From contig DIME01000049.1 in the NCBI GenBank assembly GCA_002425405.1, positions 41,821-93,730 of the forward strand: a DNA stretch of 51,910 bases, given 5' to 3'. Positions 8,079 through 16,819 of the stretch are shown one piece after another (the stretch's first letter is position 1; every line of letters begins with the position of its first letter). Position numbers and translations under genes: made by a program. The DNA comes from Candidatus Accumulibacter vicinus (lineage in GTDB: Bacteria; Pseudomonadota; Gammaproteobacteria; Burkholderiales; Rhodocyclaceae). The notes below the pieces were generated by a model that made no database searches, was not told the origin of the DNA, and saw nothing but the letters and a program-made list of their open reading frames with translations.

Positions 8079-9414
8079 GCCGGGCAAGGCGCCGATAGCC
8101 GCCATCGCGACTGCTGCTGGTCGCGGTGGTATCGGTATCATCCGCGTCTCGGGCGCAGGCCTCATCGATTTCGCCGGGGCATTGAGCGGCAAACGACCAG
8201 CCGCTCGGTTTGCCACCCTCAGCGACTTCAAGGCTGATGATGGCAGCATCATCGATAGCGGGCTGCTCCTGTATTTCCCTGCGCCGCATTCGTTTACCGG
8301 CGAGGACGTCCTCGAAGTGCACGCGCATGGTGGCCCGGTAGTCATGCAGATGCTGCTCATGCGCTGCCTCGAACTCGGCGCTCGCCTGGCCGAACCCGGC
8401 GAATTCACCCGCCTTGCTTACCTCAACGGCAAACTCGATCTGGCACAAGCCGAGGCGGTCATCGACCTGATCGACGCCGCGACAAGCAGCGCTGCCCGCA
8501 GCGCCGTACGCTCCTTGCAGGGTGAGTTCTCGAAGGAAGTGAATTACCTCCTTGGGCAGTTGATCGAACTGCGTGCGCTGGTCGAAGCCACCCTTGATTT
8601 CCCTGACGAGGAGCTTGACTTTCTCGAAGCAACCGATGCCTTTGGGCGCCTTGAGCGCTTGCAGCAGCACCTGACCAAGGTCTTCGACCGAGCACAACAG
8701 GGCCGCCTGTTGCAGGGGGGATTGCATGTCGTGCTTGCTGGTCAGCCAAATGTCGGCAAGTCCAGCCTCCTCAATCGCCTCGCCGGCGACGAGCTGGCGA
8801 TCGTCACCCCACTTCCCGGAACCACCCGTGACCTGGTCCGCAGCACGTTGCAGGTTGAAGGCATTCCGTTGCACGTGATCGACACAGCGGGCCTGCGGGA
8901 AACCGAAGACCAGATCGAGAAGATCGGCATTGAACGCAGCTGGCGCGAGATCGAGCGCGCCGATGTCGTCGTCCTGTTAGTTGACGCCCGCACCGGTGTC
9001 AGCGAAGCTGAACAAGCGATTGTCGCTCAACTCCCTCCCCACCTTGCCCGGCTGACCGTGTACAACAAGATCGATTTGACGTCGCGCGCGGCCGCACGTC
9101 ATCAAGAAGCCGACGCCGTGGCGATTGCACTGTGTGCCAAAACCGGCGAGGGCGTCGAGCTGTTACGTCAGGAATTGTTGCGCATCGTCGGCTGGCATCC
9201 TGCCGAAGATGTCTTCATCGCCCGCGAACGCCATCTGCATGCGCTCACCGAAACTCGCCGCCATATTGAATTGGCATATCAGCAGCTGCCACGGCTGGAA
9301 CTTTTCGCCGAAGAACTCAGGCTGGCGCAGTTGACGCTAAGCACGATTACCGGCGAGTTCAGTGCTGATGATCTGCTTGGAGAGATATTTGGGCGATTCT
9401 GTATTGGAAAGTAG
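8044..9414 (+). CDS. mnmE: tRNA uridine-5-carboxymethylaminomethyl(34) synthesis GTPase MnmE
   Basis: MnmE acts with MnmG to modify the wobble uridine of several tRNAs. The 456-aa product has the N-terminal tetrahydrofolate-binding domain (AAIATAAGRGGIGIIRVSG), a helical domain interrupted by a G domain with P-loop GQPNVGKSSLLN, the G2/G3 region ending DTAGLRETED and NKID, and the C-terminal FCIGK with the functional cysteine. No ATG is available; the GTG at 8044 lies inside the end of yidC, with AGGA upstream. A short hairpin and T-run follow the gene at 9462-9483. Confidence 0.96.
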   Translation: MAEKPPTTARSEPGKAPIAAIATAAGRGGIGIIRVSGAGLIDFAGALSGKRPAARFATLSDFKADDGSIIDSGLLLYFPAPHSFTGEDVLEVHAHGGPVVMQMLLMRCLELGARLAEPGEFTRLAYLNGKLDLAQAEAVIDLIDAATSSAARSAVRSLQGEFSKEVNYLLGQLIELRALVEATLDFPDEELDFLEATDAFGRLERLQQHLTKVFDRAQQGRLLQGGLHVVLAGQPNVGKSSLLNRLAGDELAIVTPLPGTTRDLVRSTLQVEGIPLHVIDTAGLRETEDQIEKIGIERSWREIERADVVVLLVDARTGVSEAEQAIVAQLPPHLARLTVYNKIDLTSRAAARHQEADAVAIALCAKTGEGVELLRQELLRIVGWHPAEDVFIARERHLHALTETRRHIELAYQQLPRLELFAEELRLAQLTLSTITGEFSADDLLGEIFGRFCIGK

Positions 9415-9461
9415 CGAGGCTTCCGGCGTAATCCGAAGCCTTCCACAAAACACCCCGTAAC

Positions 9462-9483
9462 CCTGCGTAACTGCGGGCTTTTT
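9462..9483 (+). terminator. Possible Rho-independent terminator after mnmE
   Basis: CCTGC (9462-9466) and GCGGG (9473-9477) form a 5-bp stem with one T-G pair around loop GTAACT, followed by C and TTTTT. The stem is short but its place at the end of the operon and the T-run support a terminator. The rest of the 205-bp gap holds a dispersed repeat. Confidence 0.5.
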
Positions 9484-9554
9484 GTTCCGCTGCCGGGCTG
9501 CATGTTCTGTACAAATCCGCATCAAATGTGCCCATGTGATCAGGGGCCCTTAAT

Positions 9555-9619
9555 GTGAAAGTCGCGTCAGCGATTCACGAAGCAGGGGAAGGAGGGGGTG
9601 TCTGGAAAAGTCATGGCCC
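9555..9619 (+). repeat. Dispersed intergenic repeat, copy 2 (blocks A and B)
   Basis: Block A (9555-9581) contains the hairpin GTCGC-GTCA-GCGA(T) flanked by GTGA and TCAC. It is followed by a G-rich spacer and block B (9591-9619, GGTGTCTGGAAAAGTCATGG). Block A matches 38358-38385 almost base for base, and block B matches 38451-38474. It ends at the 3' end of dsbD. Confidence 0.65.
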
Positions 9620-11398
9620 TTAGCCCAAACGTGACAGCAGGCTGAGAAATTCCTCGGCGTTCTGGAATCCGACGACGCGCACGTCTTCGATCTCCCGGCC
9701 ATTCCGGTCGAAAAAGATCAGTCCAGGCGGACCGTAGAGCTTGAAGCGTTGCAGTAGTGCCTGGTCGGCCTCGGAGTTGGCCGTCACATCGACCTGCAGC
9801 AAGGTCCAGCCCGCGAGTTTGGCCTGAACGCGCGCATCGGCAAAGGTGAAACGTTCCATCTCCTTGCAAGATACGCACCAGTCGGCATAGAAGTCGAGCA
9901 GCACCGGTTTGCCTGCCGCCGCAATACGGGTTTCGAGTTCGGCCAGTGAGCGCACGCGCGTGAATGCCAATGGCCTGGTTTCGCCACTTGCCGAGTTGCT
10001 GCGCAATACAGACAATGGCTGCAGCGGGTCGCGCGAGCCGGCCAAGATGCCGAGCAGCATCGCCGCACCGAACAGCAGCATGACGATGCCCATGCCTTTC
10101 CAGAAACGCTGCCAGCCTTTGGCGTGCGGTGGCAGTGGATCGAGCGCGTGCAGGTAGACCGCCGGAACGATCAGCAGCAGGGCCCAGGCCAGCATCTGCA
10201 CGACCACCGGAAGCACCGGCGAAACGAGCCAGACTGCGGTGGCCAGCAGAATCACGCCAAAGGTTTTCTTGATCGCTTCCATCCACGCGCCGGACTTCGG
10301 CAGCAGCGTACCTGCCGACATGCCGACGACGAGCAGCGGCATGCCCATGCCGAGACCCATCGCGAACAGCGCCGCGCCGCCGAGCGCGGCGTCACCGGTC
10401 TGGCCGATATACAGCAGGGCGCCAGCCAGCGGTGCGGCAACGCAGGGGCCGACGATGATTGCCGACAGCGCGCCCATCGCTGCGACGCCGGGCAGCGAGC
10501 CGCTACGCAGGTGTCTGGCTTCTTCCGAGACCTTGCTTTGCAAAACGCTGGGCAGTTGGATCTCGTAGAAACCGAACATCGACAGCGACAGCAGCACGAA
10601 GATCGCGGCAAAGCCGCCCAGCACCCAGGGGGTCTGCAGCGCCGCCGCCAGCAGTGTGCCGGTCAGCCCGGCAGCGGCCCCGGCGGCCGCGTAGCTGACC
10701 GCCATGCCGATAACGTAGGCCAGCGAGAGCAGGAAAGCACGCATGTGCGACACGCCATGCCCGTCGCGACCGGAGCCGACGATGATCCCTGAAAGAATCG
10801 GAATCATCGGGAAGACGCAGGGGGTCAGCGACAGCAGCAGCCCAAAGCCGAAAAAGCTGCCTAACAGCACCCAGAAGCCGGCGTGCTTGAACAACTGCGC
10901 GATGCGTCCCGACTCGTCGGTGGTCGGGCCCTGGCCCGGGGGGGGTGCCGGCGCAGTTGCCTGATCGGGCAGTTGCAGGCTGAGCTGCTGCTGTTGCGGC
11001 GGATAGCAGATGCCGGCATCGGCACAGCCCTGCGAAGTCACCTTGAGGATCAGCGGCAGCGGCCCCGAACGGTTGCGCTCGACCGGCAGGCGAATGACCG
11101 CCTGATCGTAATACACCTCGACCTTGCCGAAGGTCTCGTCGTGCTTCTCCTTGCCCGGCGGCAGAATCGCGGTGCCGAGTTGCACTGTCGATGGCTCGGC
11201 AATGAAACGGAACTTGTCGCGGTAGAGGTAGTAGTTCTTGGCAATTTCGAAGCGCACTTCGATGTTTTGTCCGTCGATCGCGCGTGCGCTGGGCTGGAAG
11301 GCGACAGCCGGGTCGAGAAACTCGTCGGCGACGGCCAGCGTGCTCAACAGAAAGGCGAGCACGAAGAAGAACGGTGAGAAGAGCAGCCTGCGGGTCAT
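9620..11398 (-). CDS. dsbD: Thiol:disulfide interchange protein DsbD
   Basis: DsbD moves electrons from cytoplasmic thioredoxin across the inner membrane to periplasmic reductases. The 592-aa product has a signal peptide (about 1-24), an N-terminal periplasmic domain with paired cysteines C125 and C131 (GCADAGICYPP), a membrane domain with LTPCVFPMIPILSG and GPCVAAPLAGALL supplying the two membrane cysteines, and a C-terminal thioredoxin-like domain with the CVSC motif (DWCVSCKEME). All three redox modules are complete and the length fits the family (about 570-600). A run of eight G at about 10937 encodes prolines and leaves the frame intact. It follows cutA by 19 nt. Confidence 0.96.
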   Translation of the reverse strand: MTRRLLFSPFFFVLAFLLSTLAVADEFLDPAVAFQPSARAIDGQNIEVRFEIAKNYYLYRDKFRFIAEPSTVQLGTAILPPGKEKHDETFGKVEVYYDQAVIRLPVERNRSGPLPLILKVTSQGCADAGICYPPQQQQLSLQLPDQATAPAPPPGQGPTTDESGRIAQLFKHAGFWVLLGSFFGFGLLLSLTPCVFPMIPILSGIIVGSGRDGHGVSHMRAFLLSLAYVIGMAVSYAAAGAAAGLTGTLLAAALQTPWVLGGFAAIFVLLSLSMFGFYEIQLPSVLQSKVSEEARHLRSGSLPGVAAMGALSAIIVGPCVAAPLAGALLYIGQTGDAALGGAALFAMGLGMGMPLLVVGMSAGTLLPKSGAWMEAIKKTFGVILLATAVWLVSPVLPVVVQMLAWALLLIVPAVYLHALDPLPPHAKGWQRFWKGMGIVMLLFGAAMLLGILAGSRDPLQPLSVLRSNSASGETRPLAFTRVRSLAELETRIAAAGKPVLLDFYADWCVSCKEMERFTFADARVQAKLAGWTLLQVDVTANSEADQALLQRFKLYGPPGLIFFDRNGREIEDVRVVGFQNAEEFLSLLSRLG

Positions 11399-11417
11399 GG
11401 CGGGAGTCTTGCAGAGG

Positions 11418-11741
11418 TCAGTCGGGGCCGCGCGTTTCGCTGTCTACCCAGGCGAGGTACGCCGGCAGCCCCTGCACCACTGGCAGCGCGATCACTTCCG
11501 GCAGCGTGTAGGGGTGGTGGCTGCGAATTGCGGTTTCGAGTGCGGGGTAGCGTTCGCTACTGGTTTTGATCAGCAGCGGCACTTCGTCGGCCGCCTCGAT
11601 TGCTCCCTGCCAGCGATAGACTGACCGGCACGGCGCCAGAATATTCACGCAGGCCGCCAGCCGCGCCTCGACGAGAGCGCTTGCCAACGCTTCGGCAGCA
11701 GGTCGGTCGGGCAGGTTGGTCAGGACGAGCAGAGTGGTCAC
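11418..11741 (-). CDS. cutA: Divalent-cation tolerance protein CutA
   Basis: CutA is a small trimeric, PII-like protein linked genetically to copper tolerance; its exact role is not settled. The product has the family blocks LVLTNLPD, ARLAACVNIL, WQGAIEAADEVPLLIKT and SHHPYTLPEVIALPV. The open frame extends further upstream, but homology starts at the GTG at 11741, giving 107 aa, the usual size; AGGAG lies about 14 nt upstream. It probably shares a transcript with dsbD, the common proteobacterial pair. Confidence 0.92.
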   Translation of the reverse strand: MTTLLVLTNLPDRPAAEALASALVEARLAACVNILAPCRSVYRWQGAIEAADEVPLLIKTSSERYPALETAIRSHHPYTLPEVIALPVVQGLPAYLAWVDSETRGPD

Positions 11742-11800
11742 GGAGCGAATTCTACTCCTATCAGGCCACCGGCACGTTCGGCGTTGCGCCTGTCGGGTCG

Positions 11801-11843
11801 AAGAAAAAACGGGTCGGGTTGCGCTGCGTTTAACCCGACCCGG
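11801..11843 (-). terminator. Rho-independent terminator of the hsp20 operon
   Basis: CGGGTCGGGTT (11810-11820) and AACCCGACCCG (11832-11842) form a perfect 11-bp stem with an 11-nt loop. Read on the minus strand the stem is followed at once by TTTTTTC. It therefore terminates transcription from the two hsp20 genes, and lies between them and cutA. Confidence 0.8.
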
Positions 11844-11912
11844 GAGTCTTGGGCGGTCTGGAAGACGTGGGTTTCGTTGGCCGCGGTCACTCATGCGGGT
11901 GAGTGATGATCC

Positions 11913-12287
11913 TTATGCCACCCTGATCTCCACTTTGCGCGGCTGTGCGTGCTCTGCTTTGGGGATCGAGAGCTTCAGCACGCCATTCTTGAACTCGGCG
12001 CTGACCTTGTTAGGGTCAAGTTCCTTGGAGAGGGTGAACACCCGCCGGTAGCGAGACAGGCTGACTTCGGCGTGGCTGGCTTCGATGCCGCCGGGCATTT
12101 CCAGGTCGATCCCGCCTTCAATCGTCAGGGTATCGGCTTCCACCTGCAGATGGAGCTTGTCCTTGGGCACTCCAGGCAGATCGGCATACAGGGTGATTCC
12201 CGAAGCGTCCTCGATGACGTCGACCGGTGGGAGCAGGGTCCCTTCATCGTTGGGGTTCGGTTTCGTGACTTGGCTGTTGTCGGACAT
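11913..12287 (-). CDS. Hsp20/alpha-crystallin family small heat shock protein
   Basis: Small heat shock proteins hold unfolding proteins in a refoldable state without ATP. The 124-aa product is an alpha-crystallin domain (about 20-115) containing LYADLPGVPKDKLHLQVE and the hallmark AEFKNGVLKLSIPK, with a short disordered N-terminus (KPNPNDEGT). It is preceded by AAGGAG and lies 12 nt after a second hsp20 gene, so the two form an operon that ends at the terminator at 11801. The two paralogues differ clearly and could form mixed oligomers. Confidence 0.93.
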   Translation of the reverse strand: MSDNSQVTKPNPNDEGTLLPPVDVIEDASGITLYADLPGVPKDKLHLQVEADTLTIEGGIDLEMPGGIEASHAEVSLSRYRRVFTLSKELDPNKVSAEFKNGVLKLSIPKAEHAQPRKVEIRVA

Positions 12288-12299
12288 CTTTGATTCTCC

Positions 12300-12734
12300 T
12301 TATTGAATGGTGATCCGGCGTGGTAGCGCAGACTGCTTGCGGGCGACGCTGATGCGCAGCACACCGTCGGTGTACTTCGCGTCGACGAGGTTGGGATCGA
12401 TGTCGTCGGGTAGCGTCACCACGCGCCGGAATCGGCCCTCGAAACGCTCGTCGATATGCACCGTGGCGTCTGTACCGGGAGCCTGCCGCTGGCGCTCGCC
12501 GGCAATGATGAGCATGCCTTTCTCGATCTGAACGTCGAGACTGGACGCGTCGATGCCGGGTGCGAAGGCATAGATTTCAACGGATTGCGGTGTACCCCCG
12601 ACGTTCATCGCCGGAAAACCGCCGCGGGCGATGCCGCGAATGCTTGGAGAAAGACGAAAACCCTGCTGCATCTCACGCTGCAGCCGATCCAGTTCCGCAA
12701 ACACGTCGCGGGGAAACAGAGAGCGATAGATCAT
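12300..12734 (-). CDS. Hsp20/alpha-crystallin family small heat shock protein
   Basis: This is the upstream and longer of two small heat shock genes. The chosen ATG at 12734 has a perfect GGAGGA 7 nt before it and gives 144 aa. The N-terminal arm (MIYRSLFPRDVFAELDRLQ) resembles class A bacterial Hsp20; the alpha-crystallin domain contains YAFAPGIDASSLDVQIE and AKYTDGVLRISVARK. The C-terminal ITI is the I-x-I anchor used in oligomer assembly. The frame stays open upstream to 12914, but that part runs through the promoter. The sigma-32-like promoter at 12792-12819 fits heat induction. Confidence 0.92.
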   Translation of the reverse strand: MIYRSLFPRDVFAELDRLQREMQQGFRLSPSIRGIARGGFPAMNVGGTPQSVEIYAFAPGIDASSLDVQIEKGMLIIAGERQRQAPGTDATVHIDERFEGRFRRVVTLPDDIDPNLVDAKYTDGVLRISVARKQSALPRRITIQ

Positions 12735-12791
12735 GTTGAATCCTCCATATAATGAATGGGCGAGAGCGCCACGACTGGCACTGCAATGCAC

Positions 12792-12819
12792 AATTGGGGG
12801 CGGTTCGACAGACTTCAAT
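12792..12819 (-). promoter_or_regulatory. Putative sigma-32 heat shock promoter of the hsp20 operon
   Basis: On the minus strand ATTGAA (12814-12819) is followed after 13 bp by CCCCCAATT (12792-12800). This resembles the RpoH consensus CTTGAA-N13-CCCCATNT. The predicted transcript would start about 50 nt before the GGAGGA-led ATG at 12734. Match is by eye. Confidence 0.6.
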
Positions 12820-12903
12820 ATCGATGTACCGTTTCCCGGTTCGCCGCGTTTCGGCAGGATGGGTCGTTGTTGTACGATCACCCTTATCGATTGAGGATCA
12901 TGT

Positions 12904-13857
12904 ATGGAATTCAAGGACTACTACCAGATTCTCGGGGTTCCTCGCAACGCCACCGCGGAGGAGATCAAGAAGGCCTTCCGAAAACTGGCGCGCAAGTATC
13001 ACCCGGACGTTTCCAAGGAAGTGAATGCCGAAGCACGCATGCAGGAGCTCAACGAGGCAAATGCGGTGCTCTCGGATCCGGAAAAACGTGCCGCCTACGA
13101 TCAGTTGGGACGTGGCTACCAGTCGGGCCAGGAGTTTCAGCCGCCACCCGATTGGGATGCCGGCTTCGAGTTTTCGGGACAGGGGTTTTCGCCTGGCGAA
13201 GCGGGAGATTTCTCCGATTTCTTCGCCGAACTGTTCGGCCGTACGCGCGCTGCACATGGTTTCAATACTGGCCAGCGTGGGCACTTCCAGGCACGCGGCG
13301 AGGATCATCACGCCAAGGTGCTGCTCGATCTCGAAGATGCCTTTTCCGGAGCGACCCGACAGATTTCGCTGCGTGCGCCGCGAATCGACGCACAAGGCCG
13401 CGTCGTGCTGGAAAACCGCATGCTGAACGTCAAAATCCCGCAAGGCGTGCACGCCGGTCAGGTGATTCGCCTGGCCGGCCAGGGCGCACCGGGGATCGGT
13501 AGCGCACCGGCCGGGGATCTGATGCTGGAAGTGCGCTTCAGGCCGCACCCGCGTTTTCGCGTACAGGGTCGTGACCTGCATTTGACGCTGCCAGTGGCGC
13601 CCTGGGAGGCCGCCCTGGGCGCGGTGATAACCGTAGATCTGCCGCAGGGCAGCGTCAAGGTACGCATTCCTGAAGGCGCGCAAAGCGGCCAGCAATTACG
13701 GGTGCGTGGCAAGGGCATTCCGGGCGCACAAGCGGGTGACCTGCTCCTCGACATCCAGGTGGTGCTGCCCCCCGCCGGTACGGCCAGGGCGCGCACACTC
13801 TACGAAACCATGGCACGGGAACTCGCCTTCGATCCGCGCCAGCAAGGAAGGGACTGA
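12904..13857 (+). CDS. cbpA: Curved DNA-binding protein CbpA (DnaJ-type co-chaperone)
   Basis: CbpA is a DnaJ paralogue that stimulates DnaK and binds curved DNA. The 317-aa product starts with a J domain (DYYQILGVPRNATAEEI, catalytic HPD in RKYHPDVSK), has a Gly/Phe-rich linker (about 75-125) and lacks the CxxCxGxG zinc repeats of DnaJ, followed by two substrate-binding beta-domains with GDLMLEVRFRPHPRFRVQGRDL. That is the CbpA architecture. It is divergent from the heat shock genes and separated by 3 nt from cbpM. Confidence 0.94.
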   Translation: MEFKDYYQILGVPRNATAEEIKKAFRKLARKYHPDVSKEVNAEARMQELNEANAVLSDPEKRAAYDQLGRGYQSGQEFQPPPDWDAGFEFSGQGFSPGEAGDFSDFFAELFGRTRAAHGFNTGQRGHFQARGEDHHAKVLLDLEDAFSGATRQISLRAPRIDAQGRVVLENRMLNVKIPQGVHAGQVIRLAGQGAPGIGSAPAGDLMLEVRFRPHPRFRVQGRDLHLTLPVAPWEAALGAVITVDLPQGSVKVRIPEGAQSGQQLRVRGKGIPGAQAGDLLLDIQVVLPPAGTARARTLYETMARELAFDPRQQGRD

Positions 13858-13860
13858 GCC

Positions 13861-14163
13861 ATGCGAGACGAGGAAATCCTGATCGGTAGCCTGATGGACA
13901 GTAGCTGGCTGACACTCGAACAACTGGCGGCGGCATGCACCGTCGAACCTGGCTGGCTGCTGCGCCACATCGAGGACGGGCTGTTTCCGCACGCCGAGAG
14001 CGTCGCCGGCGTATGGTGTTTTTCCAGCCACAGTCTGCTGCGCGCGCGGCGCATGCGGCAACTCGAACGCGACTTCGATGCTGTTCCCGAACTGGCTGCG
14101 CTGATGGCGGACCTCCTTGAGGAACTGGACGAGCTGCGCGCCCGCCTCGGTGTTGCTCGGTGA
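13861..14163 (+). CDS. cbpM: Chaperone modulator CbpM
   Basis: CbpM binds the J domain of CbpA and blocks both its co-chaperone and its DNA-binding activity. The 100-aa product has the expected size and a MerR-like helical start (LTLEQLAAACTVEPGWLLRHIEDGLFPH), with a C-terminal helix (DLLEELDELRARL). Its position 3 nt after cbpA supports the call, because this small family is otherwise poorly conserved. The 78 bp to the converging iorB hold nothing I can identify. Confidence 0.85.
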   Translation: MRDEEILIGSLMDSSWLTLEQLAAACTVEPGWLLRHIEDGLFPHAESVAGVWCFSSHSLLRARRMRQLERDFDAVPELAALMADLLEELDELRARLGVAR

Positions 14164-14241
14164 TTTTGCCGGTCATTGTCCACTGGCTGCTGGCCGCCCT
14201 CATGGCTGCGCCGGAGTCGTGTTTGCTGCGGACCTGGTTGA

Positions 14242-14871
14242 TCAGGCGGCCTCGGCTTTCGCCGCCGCTTCCGCGGCTGCGCGACCAGCGGCGAAAGCGC
14301 GCTGGTTGAGTTCGACGAGTGCCGCTTTCTTGTGCGCAAAACGCTTGAGGATGCAGCCCTCGAGGACCTCGGCCGGAAAGGGCAGATGGTCCGAGATGGC
14401 GCCGAGCATGACCGTATTGCCCAGCCGGATGTCGCCGAGTTCCTGGGCAATCCGTGAGGCGTCGAAGGAGAAGACCTGTGTCCCAGCGGCGCGCATTGCC
14501 GCCACCGGGTCATCCGGGTAGTCGTAGAGACCAAGTTCGACGATCGGTGGTACCAGACGGCCGGTGTTCATCAGCACCAGACCCTCGGGACGCAGCATGT
14601 GACGCCAGCGCATCGCTTCGGCAGCTTCGAAACCCAGCAAGACGTTGGCAGTGCCGGGCGTGATCTGCGGCGACAACACCTTCGCACCAAAGCGCAGGTG
14701 CGACGAGACCACACCGCCGCGCTGCGCCATGCCGGCGACTTCGGTTTTCTTGACATCATGGCCGAGCGCGATCGCCGCTTCGGCAAGGATCTCGGTGGCG
14801 GTCATCACCCCTTGGCCGCCGGTACCGACGACGAGAATGTTGGTGGTGTCGAAGCGGCCCGTTTCAGACAT
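14242..14871 (-). CDS. iorB: Indolepyruvate:ferredoxin oxidoreductase, beta (gamma-domain) subunit
   Basis: IorB carries the gamma-type domain of indolepyruvate:ferredoxin oxidoreductase, which decarboxylates aryl-pyruvates to aryl-acetyl-CoA and reduces ferredoxin. The 209-aa product begins MSETGRFDTTNILVVGTGGQGVMTATEIL, the glycine-rich start of this subunit, and contains EVAGMAQRGGVVSSHLRFG. The start at 14871 lies inside the end of iorA (8-nt overlap), implying coupled translation. An Ala-rich tail (AAGRAAAEAAAKAEAA) is unremarkable. The longer open frame upstream is a shadow of iorA. Confidence 0.93.
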   Translation of the reverse strand: MSETGRFDTTNILVVGTGGQGVMTATEILAEAAIALGHDVKKTEVAGMAQRGGVVSSHLRFGAKVLSPQITPGTANVLLGFEAAEAMRWRHMLRPEGLVLMNTGRLVPPIVELGLYDYPDDPVAAMRAAGTQVFSFDASRIAQELGDIRLGNTVMLGAISDHLPFPAEVLEGCILKRFAHKKAALVELNQRAFAAGRAAAEAAAKAEAA

Positions 14872-16774
14872 CTTGGGGGGTCCTCGCCAGCTCGGTGCCC
14901 TTCCTGATGACTTTGATCGGCGTCGCCAGGGTCTCGACATGCACGATCGCGTCGGGTGCACAGGGCTTGAGGCATAGGCCGCAGCCGGTACAGGCAGCAC
15001 TTTCAATGCGCACGAAAGCGAGATCGACTTCGCGCCCGCTGGCCTTCCGGACCCGGTCGCGGCGCGTGACATGGATCGCCGGGCAACCGACATCGACACA
15101 GTTGCCGCAACCGGTGCACTTGTCCTCGATCACTTGGTATGGCCTGAGTGCGTGGTAGTCCTTGATCAGTACACAGGGCTGGTTGGTGATGATCACCGAG
15201 GGCTCGGGAATTTTCGTCTCTGCACGCAGGAGCCGCAGCAGCACCGGCAATTGGTAGGCGTCAACCACATGCACACGTTCCGCCCGCACTCCGAGGGCCT
15301 TGACCAGCGTGGTGAAATCGACGCGCGGAGCTTCCTGGCCATGGATGTCGCGGCCGCTGCCGGGATTGTCCTGCCCGCCGGTCATACCGATGGCGCGGTT
15401 GTCGAGTAACAGGACGGTGACGTTGCCACGGTTGTAGACGATGTCCAGCAGGCCCTGCATGCCCATGTGCAGGAAGGTTGAATCGCCGATCACGGCCACG
15501 ATCTTCTGGTCCTTCTCGACGTCGCTGCGCCCTTTGTCGAGGCCCAGCGCCATACCCATCGAGGCGCCCATCGAGAGGCATACATCGAGTGCGTTCCATG
15601 GTTGGCCAAAGCCGAGCGTGTAGCAGCCGATGTCGCCAGAAATGGTGACATTGCGCAACTGCGAAAGCGTGTAGTAGACGCCCAGGTGCGGGCATGCGAC
15701 GCACATCGTCGGCGGCCGAGGAAAGACCCTCATCGGCACCGCCTGTGCCTGTTCGGAGAGCGGCTCGCCAAGTAGGCGGGCGACTGCCGGCTTGAGTACC
15801 TGCGGCGACAGTTCGCCGATGAGCGGCAGAATATCCTTGCCGCTGACCGTCATTCCCTGCGCCTTGAGTTCGGTCTCGATCAAGGGCTCGACCTCTTCGA
15901 CGACCAGCAGTCGTTCGCACTCACCGGCGAAGCGGCGCAGACGGTCAAAAGGCAGCGGGAAGGTCAAGCCGAGTTTGTAAACCGGCGCATCGGGGAAGCT
16001 CTCGCGCACATGCATGTAGGCCGGACCGGAGGTGATGAAGCCGATGCGGCGATCACTGCCCGATTCAATGACGTTGAGCGCGGAGCTCTCGGCCTCGACG
16101 CGCAGCCGGCGTTCGCGTTCGAACATCAGCGGCAGGCGCCGACTGGCACCGCTCGGCACCATCACCCAGCGGTTGACGTCCTTGGTGAACCCGGCAACCG
16201 CACGTTCGCTGCGCTCACCGACGTTGACCAGTCCCTTGACGTGACAGATGCGGGTCGTCAGACGCAGGATTACGGGGACCTCGAAGCGCTCCGAGAGTTC
16301 GAAGGCAGCCAGCGTGTAGTCATGCGCTTCCTGCGAGTCGGCCGGTTCGAGCAGAGGGAGATGCGCAAAACGGCCCCAGTAGCGCGAATCCTGCTCGTTC
16401 TGTGACGACGAAAGTCCGACGTCATCGGCGATTGCGATCACCAGACCGGCGGCGACACCGGTCAGCGTCATCGTCATCAGGGCGTCGGAAGCGACGTTCA
16501 TGCCGACATGCTTCATCGCGCAGAAGCTGCGCGAACCCGCCATCGTGGCGCCGAAGGCCACTTCGAGAGAAACTTTCTCGTTGACCGACCATTCGGTATA
16601 GATATCCGGATACGTCGCCACATATTCGAGCATCTCGGTCGCGGGGGTTCCCGGATAGGCTGCAGCCACCCGTACTCCGGCCTCCCACACGGCCCGTGCC
16701 ACCGCTTCGTTGCCCGACATCAGTAGTCGCCTGACTGCCTGGGGTGGGGGGGGTATTGCTGCTGCGATGCTCAT
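14864..16774 (-). CDS. iorA: Indolepyruvate:ferredoxin oxidoreductase, alpha subunit
   Basis: IorA is the thiamine-pyrophosphate and iron-sulfur subunit of the ferredoxin-linked indolepyruvate oxidoreductase. The 636-aa product has an N-terminal pyrimidine-binding domain (AYPGTPATEMLEY), a TPP domain with GDIGCYTLG and GDSTFLHMGMQG...DNRAIGMTGGQ, and two C-terminal 4Fe-4S motifs, CTGCGNCVDVGCP and CTGCGLCLKPCAPDA. It is preceded by AGGAG about 10 nt before the ATG. An FNR-type box upstream suggests induction without oxygen. Eight consecutive G near 16744-16751 encode a proline run (IPPPPQAV) and could be a slippage spot, but the frame is intact. Confidence 0.95.
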   Translation of the reverse strand: MSIAAAIPPPPQAVRRLLMSGNEAVARAVWEAGVRVAAAYPGTPATEMLEYVATYPDIYTEWSVNEKVSLEVAFGATMAGSRSFCAMKHVGMNVASDALMTMTLTGVAAGLVIAIADDVGLSSSQNEQDSRYWGRFAHLPLLEPADSQEAHDYTLAAFELSERFEVPVILRLTTRICHVKGLVNVGERSERAVAGFTKDVNRWVMVPSGASRRLPLMFERERRLRVEAESSALNVIESGSDRRIGFITSGPAYMHVRESFPDAPVYKLGLTFPLPFDRLRRFAGECERLLVVEEVEPLIETELKAQGMTVSGKDILPLIGELSPQVLKPAVARLLGEPLSEQAQAVPMRVFPRPPTMCVACPHLGVYYTLSQLRNVTISGDIGCYTLGFGQPWNALDVCLSMGASMGMALGLDKGRSDVEKDQKIVAVIGDSTFLHMGMQGLLDIVYNRGNVTVLLLDNRAIGMTGGQDNPGSGRDIHGQEAPRVDFTTLVKALGVRAERVHVVDAYQLPVLLRLLRAETKIPEPSVIITNQPCVLIKDYHALRPYQVIEDKCTGCGNCVDVGCPAIHVTRRDRVRKASGREVDLAFVRIESAACTGCGLCLKPCAPDAIVHVETLATPIKVIRKGTELARTPQDV

Positions 16775-16819
16775 TGCTTCTTTCTCCTTGCACAGAAAAC
16801 ATTCCCGGGAACAGCCTAA

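Noticed and set aside
16740..16755. Run of eight G in iorA as phase-variable slippage tract
   Set aside because: The frame is intact through the proline codons, the run is short, and a similar run in dsbD (about 10937) behaves the same; no evidence of switching.
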